Assembly: GCA_002049455.2 (NCBI GenBank)
Contig: KV919049.1
Span: 1-64,000 of the forward strand
From: Porphyra umbilicalis
Taxonomy: Eukaryota > Rhodophyta > Bangiophyceae > Bangiales > Bangiaceae
Length of the DNA: 64,000 nucleotides
Direction of reading: 5' to 3'
How positions within the stretch are numbered: the stretch's first letter is position 1; every line of letters begins with the position of its first letter. The translations under genes and the position numbers were made by a program. The notes under the pieces were generated by a model that had not been told where the DNA came from, searched no databases, and worked only from the letters and a program-made list of their open reading frames with translations. This document shows, in pieces, positions 47,101 to 57,149 of this stretch.

Positions 47101-50100
47101 GCCTCTGCCGACGGCGGCAGTGAGTTTGAGCTGGCGCGCCGGGACTCGAGCGACGAGCGCTCCTTCTCTTTTGCGGGCGAAGTGACGACCACTCCTGCAG
47201 ATGGCGCAACCACGCCCTCGGGCAGCCGCCCGTCGGACGCTGCCGGCGGTCCGTCCCGTCCACTCGACGGCGCTGACGCGCCGCCGCCGCCATCGTCAAC
47301 CGCCGACAGCTACGCGCTCGAAGCGCAGCGGCGGGCTGCGCAGCTGGCGGCAGAGATGGAACAGGACCGGCGGGGCGACGCGGCGGGCGGCCGCGTGCCG
47401 CCCGCCGCCTCGCTCGACGGGTCGGGCACGGCGGCCAGCTCCGACTTGTACGACTCGTACTTGTACGACTCGGGGTCGATGGGCGACACGGTGACGCCGT
47501 CCGAGAGTGTCGGCTCGTCGCGGCGGCGGCGGAGCTCCGCCTCGCGGCGGTCAGGAGCGGCGGGGGGGGTGGCGGGTGGCCCCACCGGCCCCCTGCCCCT
47601 GACCGCCGAGCAGGAGGCGGCGCAGCAGCGGCAGCAGGTGGACCACACCTCGTGGCAGCAGCGCTACCTCGCCATGCACCGGCAGGAGATGCAAGCCGAG
47701 GAGGAGCGCCTGCAGCGGCCCCGGCCGGGGACCCCCCCTGCGGGCGGGTACGAGTTTGAGACGGACGCCCTGCCGGCCGTGTCGGTCTCCCCGCCGCCGT
47801 CGTTTTATTCCGACTCGGCCGCCACCGAGTCGGTCGACTCGCGGCGGCTGCGGCCGGCCGAGACGCTCGTGCCGGGCGGCGGGCGGGCGCGGCCCCTGCC
47901 CCTGTCGCCAGTGGCGGAGCGCCCCACCGAGTCGAGCGCCGACGCGGACGCCGCCGACGCGGTGGGCACCGGCGGCCGCAGTGGCAGTTATTCCGGCACC
48001 GGCAGCGACAGCTATACGGTCACCGGCAGCGGCAGTTACACGGGCACTGGCAGCTACATGGTTTCGGGCACCGCGTCGTCACGTCCGAGCGCCGGCACCG
48101 CGCCGTCGCGTCCGAGCGGTGGCCGCCGCCACGGGCGCCACGGGCGCCACGGGCGCCACGGGCTGACGACCAGCGGCTCGTCCCGGCGGTCCCGCACGTC
48201 GGCCGCCGACGGCGCGGTGCCGCCGACGGCGCCGTCGCCGGCCGCGGCGGCGCCCCCCCCCCGCGCCCGCCGTCGCTCGTGCCGACCGCACTCCCGGCGC
48301 CGCCGAGTACGGGCGGCGACGGGAGCCCGGCGCGGTCCGTGCCGCCGAGCACGGCCGCGCCGCCGCCCGTCGAGCTCTTCAACGGCGACAGGCCGCCGCC
48401 CGGCTCGGCGCGCCCGTCGCCGGCGGTGGGTGTCGGCCTCGACGGCGTCTCGGCGCGCCCCGGCGTGCGGCCGCCGCCGCCCCCCTTTGCCTCCGCCGCG
48501 GCGGCCGGCCGCCTCGCTGACGGCCCGCCGCGGCCAGCCCCCGCCGCGCCGTCGATGCAGTCGGCGGGCTCGTCCGCGTGGGCGGCCGGGCGCCCGGCCA
48601 AATCCCCCCCGCGCCCCCCGTTTGGGACGTCGAGCGCGGGCGACGATGGGGAGTCGTCGGTGCGGCACAGCGGCCCGGCGCCCTCCCCGCCGCCGTCGGT
48701 CGGCCACGCGGCGTGGGCGCCCGCGGCGACGGGGGCGGGGGGGGTCGACGTGCCGCCGCCGGCCGGCGGGGCGTGGACGCCGGTCGCGGGGGGGAGCCCG
48801 CCGCGACCCGCGTCGGTCGGGCCGCCGCCGACGCCGCCCGTCGCCGGCGGGCCGCCGCCCCGCCGCCCGTCACGGCCGTCGAGTGCAACGTCGGGCGCGT
48901 CGCGGCAGGCGTTTTTGCAACGCTTTTCGGGCGTCCTCGCCGCCGGCGCGGAAGGGGGGCGGGCCGACGCGGGCGGCGCCAATGGTGCTGCAGACCGGCC
49001 CGCGTCGCGGCCGCCGTCGCGGCGGTCGAGCGTCGGGTCGGGCCGCCCGTCGGCGGCGTCCGCCTCGGCGCAGACGGGTGACCTGGGCGCGCCGGCGGCG
49101 GCCGAGCCGGTGGTGGTGGCCGACGAGGTGACTGCCGGCGGCGCGCCTTCCCTGCGGCCGTCGCCCTTACCCCCCACCTCGGGGGGGGATGGGGGCTCGG
49201 CGGGGAGCGCGCGGAGCGCGGGGCGCCGCTCCGCGTCTGACGCGTCCCGCGCAGACGGGACGGTGTCGACCGCCCGCCGCGAGCGGCGGCCGAGCCACCC
49301 GCCGTCGGGCGGCGTGGCGCCCCCGCCGTCAGCATCGGCGGCCGGCGTCGCGCGGCCGGCGGGCTCGGCGTCGGCCGGCGGCGGCACGGCGGGGTCATGG
49401 GATGTCCCCTCCGTGTCGGCCACCGCGGCGACGAGCGCCCCCTCGTCTGCCTCGCGGCGCTCCAACGCCCGCGTGCCTGGCGCGGGGCACCAACACCCCC
49501 TCCCCCGCGCTGATACCGCGACAAGCAGCGGCATTGCCACACACCTGTCGGGATCGAGTTTCCTCACCGACGCCCGCACCGACGCCAGCGGCGGCCGGCA
49601 GACGCCGCCGGCCGCCGCGCCGTCGCGCGTCGGCAGCGCTGCCGCGTCTTTGGGACGCGGCGACGGGGCGGGGAGTGGCGCGAGCAGCCGCCGCACGGGC
49701 TCGGGTGCGAGCGTGGGGGCAACGACGGAGACAGTGACGTCGACGGCGAGCGGCGACGCTGGCCGCCGGTCGTCGGGCAGCCGCCCGGCAGACGGCGGCA
49801 CGGGTGGCGGCAACGCGCAGCCGCCGCGCCTCACCGCGGTGGGGGGCGGCCGCTCCTCCGACGGCGGCCGGTCGACCGCGACCGGAAGCGCCGAGCCGCC
49901 AACCACCGCGCCGGTGGCGGCGCCCGCGCTCGGCGGCGCCCCCGCAGGCGCCGTCGGCGGTCGTCTAGCGGTGCCCCCCGTGGTTGCAGACGCTGCCGCC
50001 GGCGTCGATGACCGCCGCCGCCGCCACCGCCGCCGCCACGACGTGCACGCCGACGGCGCGTTGCCTGCGGCGGCGGGCACCGCCACCCCTGCCGTCGCGG

Positions 50101-51182
50101 TGCCGACCGCCGGCGGCGTCGCTGCCGCCATCCGCGCGCGGCAGCGCCGCCACCGGCCCGCACCCGCCGCGGCGCCCGAGATGTCGGCGTTGCCCACAGC
50201 CGCCTCGTCGGGGAGCGGCGGCGCCACCGCCGCGTCGTCGCCTCTGCGCAGCGTGCCGTCGACCGGCAGTGCGGTGGCGGCGGGGGGTGCGGCGGCGGCG
50301 GTGGTGGCGGGGGGGGGCGCCGCCGGCGCCACCCCGCCGACGGCCGCCACGGTCGGGCATTCGTGGTCGGAGACGGATGAGAGCAGCAGCCGGAGCTCGA
50401 CGCTCAGCGTCGGCGCCACCACCGTGCCACCGACGGCGGCCGTCGAGCCGCGCGTCGAGCCGGCCAAGGCGGCCGCGGGAAGTGGCGTCCCGATGCCCAC
50501 GCCGGTGGTGCTGCGGCCGTCACCCTCGTCGTCGCCGCCGCCGTCGCTGCCGCCGCCCGCGGCGGCACACCCCACGCCGGTGGTGCTGCGGCCGTCGTCG
50601 ATATCGTCACCGTCTAAGTCGCCGTCGCCATCGCCACCGGCGTCGTTGCGGCAGCCGCGCGCGTCGGCGGCGCGGCCGTCGGCGGCCGACGGCGGTGGCG
50701 CGGCCGTCGGCGCGCCCCCGCCCGCGGTGCCCTGCGCGGGGCGGCGGCGGGCCGCCGCCCGCCCCGTCTGCCCGGCGGCGTTGGCAGCGGCGGCGGCGGC
50801 TGCGGCGGCGGCGGCGGCGGCGGCGGCGCGCCGCCCCTGCCCCCGGCGGGCGGCGGCGATGGACCGCCACGCGGCCGGCCGCCGCCGTGCCGCCGGTGGC
50901 TGCGGCGGCGGCGAGCACGTGTGCGTGCAGGTGCCGCAGCCGCCGGCCCCCCCCCGCCCCCCCGCTGCGCCGTGCCCCCCGCCGGGGGCGCGGTGCGGGA
51001 TGGTGTTGGAGCCGCTGCCGCCGCTGCCGCCGCTGGCAGCCATGCCGCCCATGCCCCCCGTGTCGCCCGTGTCGTCGGTGCCCCTCGAGGCAGGGCCCGA
51101 CGGCATGTCCGCGACTGGGTCGCTCCTCATGCGCGACGACGCGGGCGGGTTTGAGTACACGCAAGTCGCGTGGTCGTGGTGA
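37562..51182 (+). CDS. Cyanase fused to a giant Ser/Arg-rich (RS) repeat protein; one apparent 13.6-kb gene with five 1-base deficits and one TGA
   Basis: The start is ACCATGG at 37562. Residues 40-185 are a full cyanase: HTH-like IDRLLAAKAQSGKTLHQIG, then VERRLREIVGQYAETVK, HEELGDGVMS and DRVVITFDG. R125, E128 and S151 have exactly the spacing of the E. coli catalytic R96, E99 and S122. Cyanase turns cyanate plus bicarbonate into ammonia and CO2 as a decamer. The frame then runs on into poly-Ala, Ser/Gly/Pro-rich DNA, RS/HS-rich segments (41170-41700), a 162/168-bp repeat array (43190-45500), further RRRS-rich and Gly/Ser/Pro-rich sequence, a poly-Ala run near 50780, and ends DDAGGFEYTQVAWSW. 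Frame changes lie at 38514-38521, 43672-43678, 44505-44511, 45332-45338 and 48253-48262, each one G or C short. A TGA at 45278-45280 replaces CGA. With five bases added the span is 4,542 codons. A separate downstream gene with its own start remains possible. Confidence 0.72.
43190..45500 (+). repeat. Coding tandem repeat array, alternating 168- and 162-bp units, about 14 copies
   Basis: Each unit encodes LSRLFGGADKD, then AESGDDSDRSSRG or the variant VK(I/S)GDDSDRSSRG, then RRRHRSGSRGRDRRRSS and SDSGTRRGG. The shorter unit lacks two codons (SRDRRR instead of SRGRDRRR). Long and short units are interspersed and very similar in DNA, which points to recent unequal exchange. Every unit ends with a G tract before TAGR-like codons. 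It is G8 in most units and G7 in three, and G7 puts a stop codon in frame. The final unit grades into related but diverged repeats (GRDKDASGSDGG) that continue to about 45720. Confidence 0.9.
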
Positions 51183-51330
51183 GGCGGGGGGGGGTGGGGG
51201 GGGATGCACATGGCAGTTTGCGTGTTTTGGTCTTGTCTTGGCGTGGTATCGTATTCTGCTTGTTTTTATGTGATCATGTTCGTTTTCCTGCTTTCCGCTT
51301 ACTGGACGGGTATCCATGTATATCATATAC
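51183..51330. other. 3' flank of the cyanase-RS gene
   Basis: DNA becomes T-rich directly after the stop (TGTTTTTATGTGATCATG near 51260), a plausible 3' UTR and polyadenylation area. Confidence 0.35.
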
Positions 51331-51777
51331 GTATTTCTGATCCCCCAATTCTGTCCTCATCGCCCCGGAACGGTAGTGGAACAGCAAGGAATGGAGACAT
51401 GCGATTGGTCGATCAGACGGACAGCAGCGCATACCGGGCCCGATAATTACAGAATGTGCCCGTACGGCCCCCGATCGCACATTCGACGCCTTCGTTTTTC
51501 TGCACTTTTCTGCGTATCTCACAGAAAATCTCGATATCGCAACGATTGCGGGCCCGTTGCCCATCTGACACGGACTGGATCGGAAGAAAATCTCAAGAAA
51601 AAGAAGAATCTTGAATCTGCACGGAACTGGCCGTTGGAGAGCCAACAGAACGTCTCAGATTCGTGCTTAGCAGCTGTTTGCAAGTACTCTTGACCAATGG
51701 CTGGCCAGTTCTACAAGAACCGTACGTCCAGGAACCGTTGCTGATCGATGAGGACAGAATTGGGGGATCAGCAATAT
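51331..51777. mobile_element. MITE of about 447 bp with inverted repeats
   Basis: CTGATCCCCCAATTCTG...CATCG on the left (from 51337) is mirrored without mismatch for at least 25 bp at 51746-51770. The mirror symmetry continues inward with decay (AACGG, then GATTGG/CATTGG). There is no transposase. The outer boundary and the target duplication are not clear. It inserted less than 150 bp behind the cyanase-RS stop codon. Confidence 0.65.
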
Positions 51778-52311
51778 CCGTCTGGATCGTAATTTTGACC
51801 ATTCATCTGGCAATGAAGCTTCCTGCGCTTCATTTCTCACACCAAACATACGGCTGAGGTCCGTGGAGTGTCCTGAGCTCAGTCGTCTTTTCCGCTTCTC
51901 GAACACACAACATCTCGTAGCGCAACAAATAATACCCTCAAAAAGAGGTGCGGGTAATGATGACCATCAGAACTGAGGCAGATCAGCCACACAACGGAGA
52001 AAATTGGCACAAAATTTGACGATAATCGGCTCTACATTTCTCGCAAGGACCGACGCCACGACCCTCTCCCCCAGCAACCCCCATCCCACATGCACCACAA
52101 CGTGATTACATATGACTGAGGCAGCGCCGGGCATTCTCTTGTACAGCACAGCGCCGCGCCGCCGCGGCGGGCGGTGCAGTTGGCGGCGCTCAACGCGCCG
52201 CGGATATGGTGCATTCCCCCACCCTCAGTCTTGCCCTATTACGCCTTTCATACCACTGCCAAGCTCACCCCCCCGTCCAGGCCCTTTGGTCCATCTTCCA
52301 CACACTCCAAG
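51778..52311. other. Intergenic, 3' side of the pogo-like transposase
   Basis: No gene is supported. The 3' TIR of the pogo-like element should lie here, but I could not define it. Confidence 0.3.
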
Positions 52312-53266
52312 TCACTGACCAGCGCGTCCACACTCTCCTCCCCCGCGCCCCCCCCGACCTGTGGGAGCTGCGTCCAGCGGCGGCGTCCCCCATTCCCCCC
52401 CCTCCCCATTCCCACCCACTTGGCAATAAAGCACGGCACGCTGAGCCATCCGCTGCTTCTGGCGGCACGCCTGGCGTCGCCGCCGCTGCTTGCTAGCGGA
52501 CGGCTGCAGTCGACAATTGCGGGCCTGCACCTCCTCCACAAACTCCTCGGACACGAGAGCCCACTGCTTGGCCCACTTCTTTCGCTCTGCCTCAAACACC
52601 CTGGCGGTCCTCTTCTCCGCCGCCACCGTCTTGCGTGCAGCCACAGCTTGGCGCTCCTGGTCCTTCTCAGCCGCTCGTTCCACCGTGCGCTTGTCCCGCT
52701 GCTCCTTCGCCTTGGCGGCCTCGGCAGCCTTGGCCGCGCGCTCGGTCTCGAGAGCTTGCAAGGCTGTAATGATCTCAGGGGAGTTTAGAAGCGTCCCGTG
52801 ACCGGCAGTGGATAGCGTGCCATTGACAATTGTAGCCGACTTGAGCTCCTTGCGGACGATCGGGAGTAGGAGTCGCGTGAGCCTCGCGAGATCTACATCC
52901 GCACTCGGTGTATCAACACCCTTGTTCAACTCCTCAATCGACACCTTGGTGGGGTCTAGCGGCCACATTCCGACGCGCTTGAAGGCCGACACCAGCAAAT
53001 CCCGCGTGAAGGCTGTGTCAGCGGCCATGCCCACACACTCCATGAGATCCAATACAGAGAATGCCCGCTTGGCCATTACACACGAGTGGGACCGCACCAG
53101 GACGCAGCCGCGCAGTCCCGGCTGGAAGCGTCCAAATGCGCTTGGGCTGTCAAGCGCCTGCAGCACGTGAGACATCTTAGATGGCTCCACGATGACGTGT
53201 ACTCCTGCCGCCAGCAGTCGCGTCAGACCCTTCGGGGACAAGTGCACCTCAAGACAGGAAACTCTA
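52312..53266 (-). pseudogene. pogo/Tigger-like (DDE_1) transposase, 3' part, separated by an insertion
   Basis: This is the C-terminal half of the transposase whose N-terminal half lies at 55688-56696. It has VEVHLSPKG-like ... VIVEPSKMSHVLQALD (third catalytic Asp) and FGRFQPGLRG. FTRDLLVSAFKRVGMWPLDP, the family's 'aGiwPfnp' end motif, follows, then a long coiled-coil-like Ala/Lys/Glu region (AAKAKEQRDKRTVERAAEKD) and a basic tail. Its reading frame joins the upstream half exactly when the insertion and one TA are removed. ATG at 53277 belongs to the inserted element's end, not to the ancestral gene. Confidence 0.85.
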
Positions 53267-53781
53267 GCATTGATCATGGTGCGTCAAAGCTGAGGCCAGT
53301 CTGACGCAGGCATCTGATTGGCTGTAATTGACACGTCATGGCGCCTTCGAGGCCCAGTCTGTCGGGCCGTCTGGCGGCGCTCACAGCCGTTTTCGGGACC
53401 CTGCCCAATCACCCCCCTGGGAGCCGCAGCCCGACCAGCCGCTCCGTCCACCCTCGCCACCACTCCCTCCCCCCCCCGCCACCCCCACCACCTCCGCTAC
53501 GCCCGCCGCCCCCGCCGACCCCATCACCCCTGCCGCCACCCCCACCGCTACTGTCTCCTTGGCCATCGCTCTGGGTGCCGTTGCCGTCGCCGTCGCCGAG
53601 ACGGCAGCCGCCGCTGCGGCGCCGCGTCCGCCCCCGCCCCCGACGCTGCCGCCGCCGCCGCGGCTGGGCCGCCGCTTCGGTGCCACGCTCACCCCCGCCA
53701 CCACCACCGCCGCCTCCCACGCCACCGTGGCTCGGCCGCCGATGCGGAGCCGCGCCCGCCCCCGGCACGGGCACTGTCGCA

Positions 53782-53817
<36 letters not shown>

Positions 53818-54772
53818 TCCGCCGCCGCCGCCGCCACTGCCGCCGCCGCCGCCGCACGCCTGTGCGTCACCGTGGCGGCCGCCGCCGCCTCCCACACCGC
53901 CGTGGCTCGGCCGCCGCTGCGGCGCTGCGCCCGCCACCGGCACCGCTCCCGCCGCCGCCGACGCAACCGCGGCTCGGCCGCCGCTGCGGCGCCCTCCTGT
54001 CGCCACCGCCCCGGTTGTCGCGCGGGCTGCCGCTGCAGTCGTGGTGGGGGTGACGCCGCCGCTGCCCCCGTTGCCACCCCTGCCACCGCCGCCCCGTTGC
54101 TCCTGCCTCCGCCGCCTCTGCCGTCGCTCTGGCTGCCGTCGCCGTCGCCGCGGCAGCGGTCGCCGCTGCGGCATGCCTGGGGCGCGCCACCCATGCGCCG
54201 CCACACGGGGACCTGTGTTGCAGGCCCGTCGGCGGCGGCGATGGCGCCGTGCCGTGGCGACAGGGGCGGTCCTGGTGGTGGTGGGGAGGCGCCTGCCACG
54301 GTAGATGCTGTGTCTGTTACCAAGGGGTGTGCGGAGTTGCTGGTGGGTGTGTCTGGTCTCGTCGAGGAAGCGTGGCGCTGCTGCGGTGGGCTCCTGGTGG
54401 GATGCTGTGTGACCTCTCATGTGGTGTTTTTGGGGTACAGAAAACAACAGGAAGGAAGTGTTTGCGACCTTAGCCAGTACCATCAACGTTCCCAGCACCC
54501 TCAATAGGTCCAGACAGGACTGAGAGAAAAAGAAACAAGACCCATGTGTCACTATGACATGTCGTGCGAACCAACGTAGGTCCGATCCAGATTGCTCTCC
54601 CAGGGACCCCAAATCGGTCCAGGCGGGGGGTGCGGATGACACTTCTTCAGAATACATGAGTAACGCCAATTTTTTGCTCCGTCGTTCCTGGGTCTATCGA
54701 CTGCGCTATGAACAGTGGTATAGGTGGCTAAGCGCACAGACGACTTCTTCGTGTTCATTTTTACCCCTCAAC

Positions 54773-55207
54773 ATGACAGAATCTGACAACAGCCTCTCAA
54801 CCTCCCGCAGCCCACAACCTGCTGCCCAGCATCTGAGAGGCGGTCCCTACACCCCCCAGGTCCCTCAGCAAGCACACAAAGTAATACAACCCCCAACGCA
54901 GATGGTAGACAACAGGAGCAGCAACAGCGAGCGGGAGGAGCAGCACCCGGGCAGCGGCGGCGGCCAGGCAGCAGCTGAAGGGGAGAAGGGGGCTGGCGAC
55001 AGTGGCGACCGCGGAGTGGCGGCGGCGGGGATGACGGGCTCTGAAGCTAGCGGCAGCAGGGGGAAGGATGCAGCAGCGGGGGCGACCGGGCGGCGGCCGG
55101 GAAGCGGTAGTGACGTGGAAGTAGCACACCGGCTGCGCCAGCGGCCGAGCAGCGGCGGAAGCTGGGGAGAGAGGCTACTGACAGAGGCAATCGACAGCAG
55201 GGAGTAG
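54773..55207 (+). CDS. Unrecognised hydrophilic ORF inside the inserted element (144 aa)
   Basis: The frame is open further upstream (to 54554), but the ATG at 54773 begins a more uniform low-complexity protein: Ser/Gln/Pro-rich, then SEREEQHPGSGGGQ, Gly/Ala/Ser-rich, ending VAHRLRQRPSSGG...EAIDSRE. No domain or catalytic motif is visible, and it is not a transposase. It may be captured host sequence or a chance ORF. Confidence 0.25.
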   Translation: MTESDNSLSTSRSPQPAAQHLRGGPYTPQVPQQAHKVIQPPTQMVDNRSSNSEREEQHPGSGGGQAAAEGEKGAGDSGDRGVAAAGMTGSEASGSRGKDAAAGATGRRPGSGSDVEVAHRLRQRPSSGGSWGERLLTEAIDSRE

Positions 55208-55245
55208 CGACGGCGGCAGCGGCGGCGGCCGCGGCGGTGGCGGTG

Positions 55246-55271
55246 GCCAGGCCAGGCCAGGCCAGGCCAGG
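55246..55271. repeat. GCCAG pentanucleotide repeat, about 5 copies
   Basis: GCCAGGCCAGGCCAG-type run directly behind the hydrophilic ORF. It is followed by G-rich low complexity to 55460. Confidence 0.9.
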
Positions 55272-55491
55272 CGGGCGCCGCAAGCAGGGGGCTGGGCGGC
55301 CCTGACAGGCAGCGGTTGCAGCCGGGGGGGGGGAAGCAGCGCCGCGGGTTGCAGGCGGCAACGGAGGGGGCAGGCGGCGGGGGGGGCGGGCGGTGGGGGG
55401 GGCGGGCGGCGGGGGGGTCGGGGGGGCGGCAACGGGGGGGGCAGGCGGCAGGGGGGGGAGTGCCTTTCTTCGTACTGTACCCTGACGCGTC

Positions 55492-55537
55492 ACTGGACCA
55501 TCCAGGCGCACGTCGACGTGCGCCTGGATGGTCCAGT
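55492..55537. repeat. 46-bp perfect palindrome
   Basis: 23-bp arms without spacer, centred on GTCGAC between 55514 and 55515; the arm begins ACTGGACCATCC. It lies 150 bp inside the right end of the inserted element. It can form a cruciform or a strong RNA hairpin. Confidence 0.95.
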
Positions 55538-55687
55538 CCCCCCCGCAGTGGGGCTGAAAACGAGGGTGCATATATATGAAATCAGAGGCTCTCATTGGTC
55601 AAGGAAGCTGCCACTGCGTTTACTCTCCCGGTCCACTTAAATATTCTAGATAGCTTTGATGCAGCTTTGATGGACCCTGATCAATGC

Positions 55688-56696
55688 TAGTATTACCAAG
55701 GTTCTGCACCTTGGCTCCGTCTAGCGCGAAGATCTTGCTCTCGTGAGGATAAAAGTTCATCGTAAACTCGGCGAAGTGAAGCGCAAAGAGGTCGAAGATG
55801 GACTTGTCAAAGCCCGCTGGTGTCCGCCGCACAACTACCGCACCGTCTTGTAGCCTAGACGAGAGTGGAATGGTATCAGGCCGGCCGCCGTCGGCGTGGC
55901 TGACCGTCACAAAAGCATGCCCCTCTTTCCCACCCTCAACGACCAAAAACGGCGGAGCCACATCCCCCGAGGCCAAAATCGTGAACGCGGCTGTACAACC
56001 AGCGGCCCCCGACCCAATGTCTGGTACAATCAGCTCCGGCGTTTTCAGTTTCTCGCCGCCCAGGATCGTCTGGCGTGCATGGAGGATGATGTCCCTCGCC
56101 TTGATGGCGGTCTCGTCCATGTTTCAGACCTGGCGACCAAGCACAATTCGCTCATCCCGGTACAACAAAGTCAACGCGGCGAACCACCGAGCCACCACGT
56201 CGGGGCGTGAATTTTGTGCCCTGCCCATCTCGAGGGTGCCCACTCGGTAGCGCTTAAGCTCCAGCCAACGACCAAGGAAGGAAGATACAAAGCTCTTACC
56301 TGGGGTCGTAGTGCCGCCGAAATAGGCAGCCGCAGCCGCGCGACGAGCCGCCGAGAGGGTGTCAATGTACTCCGCGCACTTACGTCGAAAGGCCAAAGGA
56401 GTCAAGCCCATTCCGATCATGGCCTGCACGCGCACATACTTCGCCAGCAGCGTCTCCTCTTCCGGCGTGAAAAAAGGAGGACGACCAAGACGCTTCGGCT
56501 TCGCCACATTGCTCAAAAACGCACGCACTCGCGACCGAGAGACGCCACTCTCGGCCACTAGACGAGCAACCGTCCAATGCTCAGAACGGTACCGCGGCAA
56601 CAGGCTCTCAAGGCTGTCTCGCTGCAGGTCGGATGTGCGGGGCTTCTTGCTTGGTGGTGGGGAGGTGGGCCTCAGGTCACCAGGGGGGCCTGCCAT
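55688..56696 (-). pseudogene. pogo/Tigger-like (DDE_1) transposase, 5' part, with an internal UGA
   Basis: The start is the ATG at 56696 (CCAATGGCAGG). The N-terminus has two DNA-binding HTH units: RYRSEHWTVARLVAESGVSR and FTPEEETLLAKYVRVQAMIG, typical of CENP-B/pogo proteins. DERIVLGRQV then UGA then NMDETAIKAR follows; the UGA (56128-56130) stands where the family has an aromatic residue before N-x-DET. The first catalytic Asp (NMDET) and the second (IFALDGAKVQ) are present. The frame reaches the TA at 55688-55689, where the TIR element interrupts it. With one stop and one insertion, this copy cannot make transposase unless UGA is read through. Confidence 0.87.
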
Positions 56697-57149
56697 TGGC
56701 TCAGACAGGGGGTGGGTCACCACGAAGACGTGACAAGGGAGTGGTCGGCTCTGTTTGGGCGGGCAGCTGAGCGGTTGATCGCGACGACGACGCTTGGCGC
56801 GCGGCAATGCCCCTCTCAAGGCGGGAAACGGCCTCAATTGGGTCAATTGGGGTCTGTCTGGGCGTCCCCCCCAGTTCACAGGTGGGCGTGCTGTGCCACA
56901 CAGACAGCACCGTTCTTCAAGAAAAAAAATGCATTGGAAAGCTGACGGCTTGGGGAAGCCTTGAAGTGTGTTTGGGAGCAGGGGGCGGCGTTGGATGTTT
57001 TTGGTAGGAGGAGACACAGCGGTAGAGCGCTTCTGGCATCGGGCCGAAACAGCGTCTTCTATGTAAACACTGTGAGATTCGTCGATTTCCGGATGCCTAA
57101 AATTACCCGCAGGTGGTCAAAATTACCCGCCAGACGGATACTGCCTGCC
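56697..57149. other. Flank between pogo-like transposase and Copia 5' LTR
   Basis: It contains the 5' leader of the transposase. A short direct repeat AAAATTACCCGC lies at about 57100 and 57119. No gene is supported. Confidence 0.4.

Larger units (their letters stand above)
53267..55687. mobile_element. 2,421-bp TIR element inserted in the pogo-like transposase, TA target duplication
   Basis: The left end GCATTGATCATGGTGCGTC and the right end (reverse complement GCATTGATCAGGGTCCATC) form an imperfect TIR of about 27 bp continuing to AAAGCTG. TA flanks both ends (53265-53266 and 55688-55689), the Tc1/mariner-type target. Removing the element and one TA restores the transposase reading frame. 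The interior has no transposase. It holds GC-rich CCG-repeat DNA (53440-54250), one unrecognised ORF, a CCAGG pentamer run and a 46-bp perfect palindrome. It is therefore non-autonomous and may carry captured host sequence. Confidence 0.9.

Noticed and set aside
48020-51211. Minus-strand frame of 1,063 codons and a similar one at 48379-49542
   Set aside because: Both are shadows of the plus-strand Ala/Gly/Pro/Ser-rich tail; GC-rich DNA opens all frames.
53269-53277. ATG at 53277 as start of a stand-alone gene for the 3' transposase half
   Set aside because: The codon lies in the TIR of the inserted element; the half has no DNA-binding domain and only the second part of the catalytic core.
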